The notes beneath the pieces are model-generated. The model had not been told where the DNA came from, did no database searches, and saw nothing but the letters and a program-made list of their open reading frames with translations. The position numbers and the translations under genes were made by a program. From assembly GCA_012520255.1 (NCBI GenBank), contig JAAYOQ010000001.1:1-48724 (forward strand): a stretch of DNA of 48,724 bases, read 5' to 3'. Origin of the DNA: Erysipelotrichia bacterium. Lineage in GTDB: Bacteria; Bacillota_I; Bacilli_A; Erysipelotrichales; Erysipelotrichaceae. Of this stretch, positions 34,560-43,446 are shown in pieces (the stretch's first letter is position 1; every line of letters begins with the position of its first letter).

Positions 34560-36614
34560 TTAGTCTTCGTTGTCTTCTTCCATTCTTGCTTTAGCAGCAG
34601 CAATAACTCTGTCTGCAACATCTTTAGGAGCTCTTTCATACCTTAGGAATTCTTGTACATAAGAGCCGTTACCCTGAGTCATACTTCTAAGTTCTGTAGC
34701 ATAACTCATCATTTCTGCCTGTGGAACTTCAGCAACGATAACTGTTGTTTCTTCATCAATAGCATTATTTTCCATAATCATGCCTCTACGTTTAGAAAAG
34801 TCACCATAGATTGTTCCAACATAATCAGAAGGAATTTGCACTTCTGCTCTGATAATTGGCTCCAGTAGTGCCGGCTTAGCTTCTGGCATCCCTTTTCTAT
34901 ATGCCAGTCTGGCTGCTGATTTGAATGCTACTTCCTTTGAATCAACCGGATGCATTGAACCGTCATATAAGGTAGCTTTAACCTGAACTACTTTAAATCC
35001 AGCTAAAACACCTTTTTCCATCGCTTCTCTTAAACCCGATTCAACTGCCGGGAAGTAGTTTTTGCTTACTGCTCCACCAACAATCTCTTCTTCAAATACC
35101 ATTTCATCTTCTTCAGGATTTGGTTCAAATCTGATAAATACTTCACCAAACTGCCCAGCTCCACCTGACTGTTTCTTATGTCTGCCCTGAGCTTCTGAAG
35201 TACCGGTAATTGTTTCACGATATTGTACGGTTGGCTCTGTCAGGTCAACTTCAACTTTATATCTTGATTTTAATTTATTAACAATAATATCAATATGCTG
35301 ATCTCCTAAACCATATAAGACCTGTTCTCTAGTCTCAGTATTGTTAACTAAAATCATACTCTTATCTTCACTAGCCAGTCTTGACAGACCTGTTGATAAT
35401 CTGTCCTCATCTTTTCTGGTTTTTGGCCAAATTGCTTTTCCTAGCATTCCTTTTGGAAATTCAATCGCTTCATACTGAATTGGATTAGCTTTTGTCGCTA
35501 ATGTTTCATTAACATCAGTGTTTTGTAATTTTAAAACAGCTCCAATATCACCACATTCTAATCTATCAACTTTTATCTGATTTTTACCTCTAACTAAAAC
35601 TAAAGAACCCATCTTTTCGTTTTCAGATTTATTCGAGTTGAATAAAGGTGTATCAGCAGTCAGTGTTCCACTCATTACCTTTACATACGAAGCTTGTGCA
35701 AAACTGTCGCTGACCAGTTTAAATACCAAAGCACTGAAATCTGCATCACTTGATGTTTCAACTTCTATGCCATTAACATCAGTAATTGTACCTTTTTCAC
35801 TATGTGAAGGGAAATAATTAACAATTGTATCCAACAAAGTATCCAAACCAACATAGGCAGTTGCACTGCCACACAAGATTGGTCTGATGCTGCCATCTCT
35901 TAAACCATGTGAAACACCAGCAATCATTTCTTCTTCAGTGAACTCTTCTTCCATTAAGAATTTTTCTGTTAATGCATCATCAGTCATCGCAACTGCTTCA
36001 CAAAGTTCAAAGTGACCACTTTCAACCTGATCGGCAAAGTTTGCTGGAACTTCTGCATCTTTACCATTTACTTTAGCTTTTCTGGTAATGATGTTTACCA
36101 CACCTGTTGCTTTACCACCATCCATAATTGGAAATACCAGAGGTACAGCTTTACATCTTCTTTCCAATTCAGCAACTACTTTTTTGTATTCAGCATGCTC
36201 TTCATCAACTCTGGTAACAAAAAAGATAACTGGTAAATTTTTTGCTACTGCCTGTCTGTAAGCTTTCATTGTGCCAGATTCAACACCGTTTCTAGCGCTG
36301 ACAACAATCAGTACGGCATCAGCTACTGATAAAGCTGCAATCTGCTCACCGGCAAAGTCTACATAACCGGGAGTGTCAATAAAATTAATCTTATAATCTT
36401 TCCACTCAATTGGCACTACAGAAGAGTAAACGCTCATTCCTCTTCTAATTTCTTCTGAATCATAGTCAATGATACTATTGCCATCTACCGCTTTTCCAAA
36501 GCGATCAGTGATTTTATTATTATATAAAATCGACTCTAACACTTCACTTTTACCAGCACCAGTATGTCCTAATACGGCAACGTTTTTAATAAAATCTGTT
36601 TTGTATACTTTCAT
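34560..36614 (-). CDS. EF-G-like translation GTPase (EF-G-II type) with degenerate G4
   Basis: The product has 684 residues with the EF-G domain order. G1 is GHTGAGKS (16-23) rather than the AHIDAGKT of canonical EF-G, G3 is DTPGYVDF (80-87), and G4, normally NKxD, is TRVD (134-137). Domain III/IV blocks such as QYRETITGTSEAQGRHKKQSGGAGQFGEV and SGLREAMEKGVLAGF are well kept. Proteins with GHTGAGKT-type loops are the 'EF-G-like' paralogues of many Firmicutes and Thermotoga; their role is unsettled. It lies 15 bp after the ankyrin gene, in one operon. Whether the TRVD change lowers guanine specificity needs testing. Confidence 0.9.
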   Translation of the reverse strand: MKVYKTDFIKNVAVLGHTGAGKSEVLESILYNNKITDRFGKAVDGNSIIDYDSEEIRRGMSVYSSVVPIEWKDYKINFIDTPGYVDFAGEQIAALSVADAVLIVVSARNGVESGTMKAYRQAVAKNLPVIFFVTRVDEEHAEYKKVVAELERRCKAVPLVFPIMDGGKATGVVNIITRKAKVNGKDAEVPANFADQVESGHFELCEAVAMTDDALTEKFLMEEEFTEEEMIAGVSHGLRDGSIRPILCGSATAYVGLDTLLDTIVNYFPSHSEKGTITDVNGIEVETSSDADFSALVFKLVSDSFAQASYVKVMSGTLTADTPLFNSNKSENEKMGSLVLVRGKNQIKVDRLECGDIGAVLKLQNTDVNETLATKANPIQYEAIEFPKGMLGKAIWPKTRKDEDRLSTGLSRLASEDKSMILVNNTETREQVLYGLGDQHIDIIVNKLKSRYKVEVDLTEPTVQYRETITGTSEAQGRHKKQSGGAGQFGEVFIRFEPNPEEDEMVFEEEIVGGAVSKNYFPAVESGLREAMEKGVLAGFKVVQVKATLYDGSMHPVDSKEVAFKSAARLAYRKGMPEAKPALLEPIIRAEVQIPSDYVGTIYGDFSKRRGMIMENNAIDEETTVIVAEVPQAEMMSYATELRSMTQGNGSYVQEFLRYERAPKDVADRVIAAAKARMEEDNED

Positions 36615-36629
36615 ATCTTTTCCTTTCCC

Positions 36630-37301
36630 CTATGCTAAAATTTTCTTTATTTCCTCATTACTGCTTTTAGTAATGTAATAATCATAAGCTTTTCTGCCAT
36701 CTTTATCTTTAATATTTGTATCAGCACCATTATTTACTAATAAATTAATCAATTCTTCAAATCCTGAATAAGCTGCTCTCATCAGCGCTGTACAACCCAT
36801 CTCATCTTGTAAATTTATATCAGCACCACGTGATAGCAGTACTTCAATTACAGCAACATTACCTGATGAACAAGCTTCCATTAGAGCTGTTCTGCCTTTA
36901 ATATCCTGGTCATCCAGATTGGCCTGATATTGCAGTAATAATCTAACGATATCTACAAAGCCATAGAAACTTGCACGCATTAAGGAATTATTACCCTTGT
37001 AATCGGCAGCATTCACCTCTGCTCCTGCTTCCAGTAACATTTGAACTATCTCATAATGACCTTTTTGACAAGCTCCCATTATGGCTGTCTTTTCATGATA
37101 GTCTCTTAAATCAACACTAGCACCACTATCCAACAGCAGTCTAGTCATTTGTATTCTTCCTCTTTTAGCGCAACGCATCAAGGCTGTTCTTTTTTGTTCA
37201 TTTTTTACATTGACATTAACACCATCTTCAATAGCTTTTTTTACAACATTGATATTGTTATCAACCGCAGCAGCAAAAAATACTTTTTCTAATTGGTCCA
37301 T
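36630..37301 (-). CDS. Ankyrin-repeat protein
   Basis: The product has 223 residues with six ankyrin repeats of ~33 residues: RTALMRCAKRGRIQMTRLL, KTAIMGACQKGHYEIVQML, NSLMRASFYGFVDIVRLL, RTALMEACSSGNVAVIEVL, CTALMRAAYSGFEELINLL and an N-terminal half repeat. It has no signal peptide, so it is cytoplasmic. Ankyrin arrays bind other proteins; the partner is unknown, but co-transcription with the EF-G-like gene hints at a link to translation. AGGAGG precedes the ATG. It lies just below a promoter-driven small ORF. Confidence 0.92.
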   Translation of the reverse strand: MDQLEKVFFAAAVDNNINVVKKAIEDGVNVNVKNEQKRTALMRCAKRGRIQMTRLLLDSGASVDLRDYHEKTAIMGACQKGHYEIVQMLLEAGAEVNAADYKGNNSLMRASFYGFVDIVRLLLQYQANLDDQDIKGRTALMEACSSGNVAVIEVLLSRGADINLQDEMGCTALMRAAYSGFEELINLLVNNGADTNIKDKDGRKAYDYYITKSSNEEIKKILA

Positions 37302-37349
37302 AGACTTTCCTCCTGTTTTTAATCAATTATTTAAAATAAAAGACGCCCA

Positions 37350-37454
37350 TTAAAAAAGCATCCTGTTTTTGTTTCCAGAGTTAAAAACCACCACCATAAG
37401 GTGGCTAGATACTCCTCCAAGTTGTGTACCTTTAACAGCAAACATTTTATTCAT
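37350..37454 (-). CDS. Short ORF of 34 codons, possible leader peptide or secreted peptide
   Basis: ATG at 37454, stop at 37350-37352. A strong promoter (37487-37515) and AAGGGA lie before the ATG. The peptide begins MNKMFAVKGTQLGG and ends with SGNKNRMLF; it has no cysteine, a Gly-Gly after residue 12, and a hydrophobic core (HLMVVVF). Two hairpins overlap the frame: GCCACC/GGTGGT followed by GGTTTTT in the middle, and GATGC/GCGTC followed by TTTTATTTT across the stop codon. It may be a leader peptide controlling the ankyrin/EF-G-like operon by attenuation, or a GG-type signalling peptide. No family is recognised. Confidence 0.45.
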   Translation of the reverse strand: MNKMFAVKGTQLGGVSSHLMVVVFNSGNKNRMLF

Positions 37455-37486
37455 ATTAGCTGATCCCTTCTTATAACTCTAACAAT

Positions 37487-37515
37487 ATTTTAGTATTTAT
37501 TGACCTCTATTGCAA
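37487..37515 (-). promoter_or_regulatory. Promoter of the short ORF and probably the ankyrin/EF-G-like operon
   Basis: On the minus strand TTGCAA (37510-37515) and TAAAAT (37487-37492) are 17 bp apart. It is back-to-back with the promoter of the nucleotidyltransferase gene; the two -35 boxes are 8 bp apart. Confidence 0.6.
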
Positions 37516-37523
37516 GTCATTTC

Positions 37524-37552
37524 TTGATTATAGCAGAGAAAATGGTTAGAAT
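37524..37552 (+). promoter_or_regulatory. Promoter of the nucleotidyltransferase gene
   Basis: TTGATT (37524-37529), a 17-bp spacer and TAGAAT (37547-37552), ending 27 bp before the ATG at 37580. Confidence 0.6.
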
Positions 37553-37579
37553 ATATAAGGTGGTATGGAGGTTTAAATA

Positions 37580-38479
37580 ATGAAAGATCCTGTATTAGTT
37601 ATATTAGCTGCTGGCTTAGGAAGTAGATACGGTGGATTGAAACAAATCGATACTGTTGGCAATAATGGAGAAAGTATTATTGATTTTTCTATTTACGATG
37701 CCTATCAAGCCGGTTTTAAAAAAGTTATATTGATTATTAGAGAAGAACATGAAGAGCTCTTTGAAGAAAATATCGGTAGCAAGGTCAGACCTTTTATGGA
37801 TGTAGTATATGCCTATCAGGATGTAAAAGATTTACCAGCAGGTTTCACTTGTCCAGAAGATAGAATCAAGCCTTGGGGAACAACTCATGCCTTATTATGT
37901 ACCGAAAAACACATTGATGGTCCGTTTATGATTATCAATGCTGATGATTTTTATGGTAAAGAATCATATAAAATCATGTATGACTTCTTAAAAAGTGAAG
38001 TAACTGACCAATTATTTGGAATGGTTGGCTATCAATTAACCAAAACTTTAAGTGATAGTGGAGCTGTTACCAGAGCTATCTGTAGAAAAGATGAAAGTGG
38101 CAACTTGGCATACATCGAAGAATTTCAGAAAATCATCAGAAAGAATGGTCAAGCCTACCAGGTTAAAGATAATCAGGAAATCAAACTCGAAGATGGTGTC
38201 TGTTCAATGAACTACTGGGGCTTTACCCCTGCTGTTTTCCCACTGATGAAAAAAGATTTCATTGACTTCTTAAAAGAGAATATTGAAGTTGATAAAAGCG
38301 AGTTGGTAATTCCAACTTCAGTAGCTCATATTGTTGAAAATAAAAAAGCTGATGTTAAAGTAATGTCTACATCTGCTGAATGGTTTGGCGTTACCTATCC
38401 CCAGGATAAAGAAATAGTTCAAAACAAAATCGCTCAATATAAAGAAGACGATATTTATCCATTTGACCTTTGGGCTTAA
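37580..38479 (+). CDS. NDP-sugar pyrophosphorylase-like nucleotidyltransferase
   Basis: The product has 299 residues. The N-terminal signature LAAGLGSRYGGLKQ is the nucleotide-binding loop of sugar-phosphate nucleotidyltransferases, followed by SIIDFSIYDAYQAGF, a WGTTHALL block and MIINADDFYG with the metal-binding Asp. The C-terminal region has VCSMNYWGFTPAVFPLM. Such enzymes make NDP-sugars for polysaccharide or cell-wall glycan synthesis. The sugar is not apparent, and no sugar-modifying genes lie beside it. GGAGG precedes the ATG. It appears monocistronic and has a shared bidirectional terminator. Confidence 0.85.
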   Translation: MKDPVLVILAAGLGSRYGGLKQIDTVGNNGESIIDFSIYDAYQAGFKKVILIIREEHEELFEENIGSKVRPFMDVVYAYQDVKDLPAGFTCPEDRIKPWGTTHALLCTEKHIDGPFMIINADDFYGKESYKIMYDFLKSEVTDQLFGMVGYQLTKTLSDSGAVTRAICRKDESGNLAYIEEFQKIIRKNGQAYQVKDNQEIKLEDGVCSMNYWGFTPAVFPLMKKDFIDFLKENIEVDKSELVIPTSVAHIVENKKADVKVMSTSAEWFGVTYPQDKEIVQNKIAQYKEDDIYPFDLWA

Positions 38480-38495
38480 TTATTAAAACCAGAAT

Positions 38496-38525
38496 AAAAG
38501 CAGGTTCTAATCAGAATCTGCTTTT
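38496..38525. terminator. Bidirectional terminator between convergent genes
   Basis: A 13-bp stem with one G-U pair (AAAAGCAGGTTCT / AGAATCTGCTTTT) and a 4-base loop lies between the nucleotidyltransferase (+) and aminopeptidase (-) stops, with T/A tracts on both sides. Confidence 0.85.
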
Positions 38526-38528
38526 AAT

Positions 38529-39833
38529 TTACTTAGAAATAAAATATCTATTATCGTCAACTGTAATAGTACTGTTATAAAACTCCAGCATAAAATCAAT
38601 CATATAATCAATATCATAACTTCCTGCAGTTTCATAAGTTGAATGCATTGCCAATTGAGCCAATCCAACATCCACCATATTAATCGGTAAATGGATAGTT
38701 CCAACAGCTGCCTGAGTAGCTCCACCCCTTGAATCATTTCTATTGGCAAACAACTGATATGGGACTTCGGCTTTTTGACATAGCTCTTTGGCAATTGCAA
38801 TCGTTATAGCATCAGAAACATATCTTTGAGCAGCGCTTGTTTTAATTACTACACCTTTATTTAAATAACTCTGATTTGTTGAATCATACATTTCAGGATG
38901 ATTCGGATGAACAGCATGAGCATTATCAGCACTGATCAAAAATGAATTAGCTAAAATAGCTTTGATATCACTGTTTACATAATAAAAACTGCTAAACACT
39001 CTTTCAATAACATCAATTAGAAAACTGGAAGCCATGCCTTGTTTTGTCATTGATCCTATCTCTTCATGATCAAAAACTGCTAACACATTTAACGAATTAG
39101 TACTATATCCTGATAAAAAGGCTTGTAAAGAAGTATAAACACTTTCTAAATTATCCAATTTCCCACCAGAAATAAATTCTTGATTTTCACCCCAGATTCT
39201 CGCCTTCTGACGGTTATAAAAATATAAATCATGAGCTAAAAGATCTTTTTTGTCTATCTGAAGTTTCTTGCTGAGCAAGTCATTAAAATAATCTTCACCT
39301 GGTTTTAATCCCATAATTGGAAGCAGATCAATCTGCTTGTCCCATTTATAACCATTATTGGCTTCTCTGTTTTGATGAATGGCCACATTAGGAATTATCG
39401 CCATATCTTTTTCAAAATCAACCAGCCTGCTGACAATAGCACCATGTTCCTTTAATGTTACTCTTCCTGCTATTCCCAGTGGTTTATCTAACCAGGTAGA
39501 TAAAAGTGCACCACCATATATTTCCACATTTATTCTGTTATACTGACTGTCTTTAATGTCTGCCACTGGTTTAATTTTTAAACTGGGAGAATCGGTATGA
39601 GAAGCAATAATATTAACTGATTTAACATTAGCTATTTCAGGAATTTTAAAAGCAATCAAACTGCTTTGATTTCTAACCACATAGTAGTAACGATTATTTT
39701 CTAACATCCAGGTTGTGTTCTCTTTTAATTTAATAAAGCCCGCCTCGATTAATTGTCGCTCAACTTCGCTGACAGCATGATATGTTGAGCTGCTTTTATT
39801 TAAAAAATCTACAAATCCTTCTCTATAATTCAT
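38529..39833 (-). CDS. M18 family aspartyl aminopeptidase
   Basis: The product has 434 residues and matches the M18 family: IIASHTDSPSLKIKP with a metal His, KLDNLESVYTSLQAFLS, VFDHEEIGSMTKQGMASSFL, the SADNAHAVHPNHPEMYDS zinc-site block, and GGATQAAVGTIHLPINMVDVGLAQLAMHSTYETA. It is a cytosolic dinuclear zinc peptidase that removes N-terminal Asp or Glu from peptides. Its start overlaps the end of the methyltransferase gene by 11 bp, so the two are co-translated. Confidence 0.93.
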   Translation of the reverse strand: MNYREGFVDFLNKSSSTYHAVSEVERQLIEAGFIKLKENTTWMLENNRYYYVVRNQSSLIAFKIPEIANVKSVNIIASHTDSPSLKIKPVADIKDSQYNRINVEIYGGALLSTWLDKPLGIAGRVTLKEHGAIVSRLVDFEKDMAIIPNVAIHQNREANNGYKWDKQIDLLPIMGLKPGEDYFNDLLSKKLQIDKKDLLAHDLYFYNRQKARIWGENQEFISGGKLDNLESVYTSLQAFLSGYSTNSLNVLAVFDHEEIGSMTKQGMASSFLIDVIERVFSSFYYVNSDIKAILANSFLISADNAHAVHPNHPEMYDSTNQSYLNKGVVIKTSAAQRYVSDAITIAIAKELCQKAEVPYQLFANRNDSRGGATQAAVGTIHLPINMVDVGLAQLAMHSTYETAGSYDIDYMIDFMLEFYNSTITVDDNRYFISK

Positions 39834-40425
39834 TTTTCTTTTCTCTCCTTTTACAAATCAGTAAGCCATCGCCGATTTCTATATATTCACTGACAAAATC
39901 AGGATGATTCAGCATATCTTCTTTAAACTTGGCCATTTTTAAAACTAACGGTTTAAGCCTTTTTTTCTTAATCAACTCTGGATTATCAATATAACCATGA
40001 AAATACATATTATCCACAATTACTATTCCATCTTCTTTTAAGTTTCTTAAATACCTTTCTAAAAGTTGTTGATTATGAGCTTTTGGTCCATCCAAAAACA
40101 AAACATCAAATTTATCATGCAGTTGATATTCTCTAGCATCTGCTAAAACAGCAATAATTCGCTTCTCAAGATTGGCCAGTTTTATATTTTCTACAGCAAT
40201 ATTATATCTTGTCTCATCTTTCTCCAAAGTCACAATTTTCAGTTTTGGATTACTGTTGGCAAAACAGATACTGCTGTAACCAACTGCTGTTCCAACTTCT
40301 AAAAGAGAAGTAATCTTGTTTTCCTTTAAATAATTAACAACATAATTTAAACTTTCATCTTCCATAATTGGAACTTTATCTGCCAGTGCTCTTTGTTTAA
40401 TTGATTCAATAAGATTTTCATTCAT
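39823..40425 (-). CDS. SAM-dependent O-methyltransferase, TrmR/YrrM-like
   Basis: The product has 200 residues. SAM-binding motif I is LLEVGTAVGYSSICFA, followed by IVTLEKDETRYNIAVENI, LADAREY and FDVLFLDGPKAHNQQLLERYL with the metal-binding Asp, then GIVIVDNMYFHG. The family includes catechol-type O-methyltransferases, and in B. subtilis TrmR (YrrM), which methylates 5-hydroxyuridine at the tRNA wobble position. TrmR is the best guess from size and lineage; catechol substrates are an alternative. It overlaps the downstream aminopeptidase gene. Confidence 0.8.
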   Translation of the reverse strand: MNENLIESIKQRALADKVPIMEDESLNYVVNYLKENKITSLLEVGTAVGYSSICFANSNPKLKIVTLEKDETRYNIAVENIKLANLEKRIIAVLADAREYQLHDKFDVLFLDGPKAHNQQLLERYLRNLKEDGIVIVDNMYFHGYIDNPELIKKKRLKPLVLKMAKFKEDMLNHPDFVSEYIEIGDGLLICKRREKKNEL

Positions 40426-40466
40426 AATAATTACCTAATAATCATTATAGCAAATCCACCTGACTT

Positions 40467-42107
40467 TTAATAAATCTTTTGAGCAAGTTTAAAGTCTTTA
40501 TTACTGATATAGTTGAATAATCCTAAAGTCAAAACACTATGCACCAGTAAGTTAATCAAAAATACTACCATCAAAGGTAAATCAGATAAGAAAATCAAGG
40601 ACAATACTGAAGGAATTATCAAAACAAAATTATAAACAATATCATAAAAAATTGAAAAGTTACTTTTAACAACCTGATATTCACTGGTAAAGTTATGTTT
40701 TGGTTTTTTACAATCAATAATGATGCCGAAAAAACTACGCCCTATGGCAAATATCGCAAAGACAATCATCGCAAATACTACTGGTAAGACAGGTAATTTC
40801 AGTGCAATAGACACATATACAAATACTAAAAAATTAGGGACAAAAGTCAGCAACATATCTGGTACACATTTATAGATCAGCTGCTGATAGAAAGGTATTG
40901 GAATATACTTCATAAATGTCGCAGCTTTACCATCTCTGCTTACAGCAGTAATGCTCACATAAGTATATAGCGACATAAATAGACAAATTAATATCAAAAC
41001 CGAAAATGTAAGCTGTCCACCTTTATCAAAATCAGCTATTTTTGAGCTATCAGCATTTAATTTATCGATGCCGCCAACTCCCTGCATAAAGGTGAAGACC
41101 ATAATTACAGGTAACATTAAACCTGGTAAAACACATTGGGTAAAATAAACCGGCTTTCTAATCAGGCATCTAAATTCTTTGGCAATATAACTGAAAGCCA
41201 CATTGGCTTTAACGAAATCTTTTTTATCCACTTTCTTTTTAGAGTAGCTGCCAGTAGTACTGTTTCCTACTACACCTTTAAAATAAAGTTTATTGCTGGC
41301 TACTATCATCACAAAATAAGCAATCACACTGATTGCTACCAGCAACAGTAAAGAAACAATTGAAAGATTAATCAAAGCTTCACTGGCAAATTTCAAGGTT
41401 GGAAAATATGGGTATAATGACTTGGCCAAACCATCTGCCTGATTAAACATTGCAAGCATCTGTTCTGGAGTAGTTTCACCACTTGATGAATATAAACTTA
41501 TTGACATTGATACAGCAATAGCAAGAATGACACTTAAAGTCTGAAATAAACCCTTATGTTTTGACAGGTTGACAAATGACATAACTATCATCATTATCAT
41601 TGCTGATAAAAGCAATGGAACAACCGGTATGATTAAAAAAACAATCACGGTAAAAAGATAAAAAATAATCGAAGCTTTTGTCAGGTAGCCATAAACAAAT
41701 AAAGGTATTAAACCTAGAAATATTTCTGAAAAATAAGAATAGACTAACAAAGTATTTAATTTACCAGCAAAAATTTCAAATGGCTGAAATGGCAAAGGCA
41801 ACAGATGTTCATTATCTTTAGAAAAATATAAAATATTGGCACTAGTAAACACTGTTTCAAATAAAGTGCTGATGACATTTATCAGACAGACTAAACTGAT
41901 AAAAGCTGTCTGCTGATTAAATGCCATTAAAGAATTAATGGTTTCATAAGAAAAAATTCCAACTATCACACATAAATAACCATAGGCTAAAATTAGCAGA
42001 ATTATTGTTGACAGTTTTCTTTTACCAAGACCCTGCTGTTTAGAAAACGCATCTATAATATTTGTTTTAATTAATACTTTACTCAATGATAATATACGTC
42101 TAAGCAT
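40467..42107 (-). CDS. ABC-2 type exporter permease
   Basis: The product has 546 residues with at least ten hydrophobic spans, for example around residues 33-55, 110-135, 145-180 and 240-265, and a pair of clusters at the C-terminus (FSIFYDIVYNFVLIIPSVLSLIFL). It is long for an ABC-2 permease and may be two fused six-helix units. The N-terminal stretch KVLIKTNIIDAFSKQQGLGKRK is typical of Firmicutes multidrug or bacteriocin-type exporters. It overlaps the ATPase gene by 8 bp and so forms one transporter with it. The substrate is unknown. Confidence 0.85.
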   Translation of the reverse strand: MLRRILSLSKVLIKTNIIDAFSKQQGLGKRKLSTIILLILAYGYLCVIVGIFSYETINSLMAFNQQTAFISLVCLINVISTLFETVFTSANILYFSKDNEHLLPLPFQPFEIFAGKLNTLLVYSYFSEIFLGLIPLFVYGYLTKASIIFYLFTVIVFLIIPVVPLLLSAMIMMIVMSFVNLSKHKGLFQTLSVILAIAVSMSISLYSSSGETTPEQMLAMFNQADGLAKSLYPYFPTLKFASEALINLSIVSLLLLVAISVIAYFVMIVASNKLYFKGVVGNSTTGSYSKKKVDKKDFVKANVAFSYIAKEFRCLIRKPVYFTQCVLPGLMLPVIMVFTFMQGVGGIDKLNADSSKIADFDKGGQLTFSVLILICLFMSLYTYVSITAVSRDGKAATFMKYIPIPFYQQLIYKCVPDMLLTFVPNFLVFVYVSIALKLPVLPVVFAMIVFAIFAIGRSFFGIIIDCKKPKHNFTSEYQVVKSNFSIFYDIVYNFVLIIPSVLSLIFLSDLPLMVVFLINLLVHSVLTLGLFNYISNKDFKLAQKIY

Positions 42108-42825
42108 TTTCTGTAATCTCCAAAAATACCTTTTCTAAACTGCCTTCTTTGGCAAACTGTTCTCTTGCCTGTTCAACTGTTCCGACAAACAATAATTTTC
42201 CTTTGGAAATAATCCCTATTCGATCACACATCTTCTCTGCTACTTCTAATACATGGGTAGAAAAGAAAACTGTTTTTCCTTCATCAGCATGTTCTCTCAT
42301 CATTTCTTTTAAATCAAAACTGCTTTTTGGATCCAGACCGGTCATTGGTTCATCTAAAATCCAGTTATTGGGATTATGCAATAGTGCACCAATCAGAACT
42401 ATTTTTTGTCTCATACCGTGAGAAAATGATTCCAGTTTGTTATTTAAAACATCATATATTTCAAACTTTTTAGTTAAATTGACTATTTTATTTTCTCTAT
42501 CTTCAACGCCATAAATATCACAAAGAAAATTCAAATATTCAATCGCTTTTAAAGATAAAAAGATATCTGGACTATCCGGAACAAAGCCAAACTGTCTTTT
42601 AGCTTCCATTGGTTGTTTTTCGATATTAAAGCCATCAATTAAAATTTCTCCTTCATCAGCATCTAGAATACCAGTAATCATTTTAATTGTTGTGGTTTTA
42701 CCAGCTCCATTAGGGCCTAGAAAACCAAATATTTCCCCATTATTTATAGTCAGATTTAATCCATCGACAGATTTTATTCCTTTAGTATATGACTTTGAGA
42801 CATTCTTAATTTCAATCATCTTCAT
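42100..42825 (-). CDS. ABC transporter ATP-binding protein
   Basis: The product has 241 residues with complete ABC motifs: Walker A GPNGAGKTTTIKMI, signature FSHGMRQKI (a variant of LSGGQ), Walker B NWILDEPMTGLD, and the H-loop STHVLEVAEKMC. It pairs with the ABC-2 permease whose gene overlaps its end by 8 bp. The type is that of daunorubicin/bacitracin exporter ATPases. It lies first in the operon, with AGGAGG upstream. Confidence 0.95.
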   Translation of the reverse strand: MKMIEIKNVSKSYTKGIKSVDGLNLTINNGEIFGFLGPNGAGKTTTIKMITGILDADEGEILIDGFNIEKQPMEAKRQFGFVPDSPDIFLSLKAIEYLNFLCDIYGVEDRENKIVNLTKKFEIYDVLNNKLESFSHGMRQKIVLIGALLHNPNNWILDEPMTGLDPKSSFDLKEMMREHADEGKTVFFSTHVLEVAEKMCDRIGIISKGKLLFVGTVEQAREQFAKEGSLEKVFLEITENA

Positions 42826-42936
42826 ACCTCCTGATCATTATCAACCAATATATTATACAATAAAACAAAATATGTTTTATATTTTACATTCAGATTTTAC
42901 ATCTTCTTTCTTTGCTTTTTAAAAGACTTACCTGCC

Positions 42937-42960
42937 AAAAAACCCAGCATTTCTACTGGG
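42937..42960 (-). terminator. Intrinsic terminator with GAAA loop
   Basis: CCCAGTA and TGCTGGG form a 7-bp stem closed by a GAAA tetraloop, followed by six T on the minus strand. It follows the PepSY-like remnant at 42978 and so probably terminated that lost gene. Confidence 0.8.
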
Positions 42961-42977
42961 CGAAGCTGATAGTGTCT

Positions 42978-43200
42978 CTATTTATCTTCTAGATTTTCTC
43001 CTGAAACGGCATCAATTACATATTTGCACTCACGATTATCAGCTTAAAAGTTAATAAAAAAACTGCTTTGCTATCCTGAATGTATAACTTAGGTTTGTAA
43101 TTGCAGTATTCATAAACGTTTGTCTGTATTAAAGCAATTCTGTTGACCATTACCGTGTTTATCGTTACCTTGTTCATCAAAATCGATCATTTTGCTGTTT
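42978..43200 (-). pseudogene. Remnant of a PepSY-like gene
   Basis: The last 66 bp in frame read ADNRECKYVIDAVSGENLEDK then stop, matching the end of PepSY-domain proteins (YVIDAVTGE type). Immediately upstream in that frame is a stop. In another frame a 25-codon piece (IDFDEQGNDKHGNGQQ) suggests the same gene with frameshifts. An intact gene is not present. The 42826-43446 gap otherwise shows only two terminators. Confidence 0.4.
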
Positions 43201-43244
43201 TTACTTATATAACGTTTTAACAAGATATTTTATTGTCAATAATT

Positions 43245-43274
43245 AAAAAGATTTCTTTTTTTTAGAAATCTTTT
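43245..43274. terminator. AT-rich terminator hairpin downstream of the epimerase gene
   Basis: AAAAGATTTC and GAAATCTTTT pair perfectly around an eight-to-nine-base loop, with flanking A/T tracts usable on both strands. It lies 170 bp after the aldose-1-epimerase stop. Confidence 0.55.
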
Positions 43275-43446
43275 CCTAATTAAATTATCACAAAACCCGT
43301 TTTGCTGTTAAGATTTAAAACAACTACGTTACTCATTAAAATGATAATCTTTAATTCCTGCCAGACTTTTAAATTAATATTTAATTATGCTTCCTAACTT
43401 ATTGCTTTTACACCTGACATTATTAAGAAAACTTTTTTGGGCCTTA

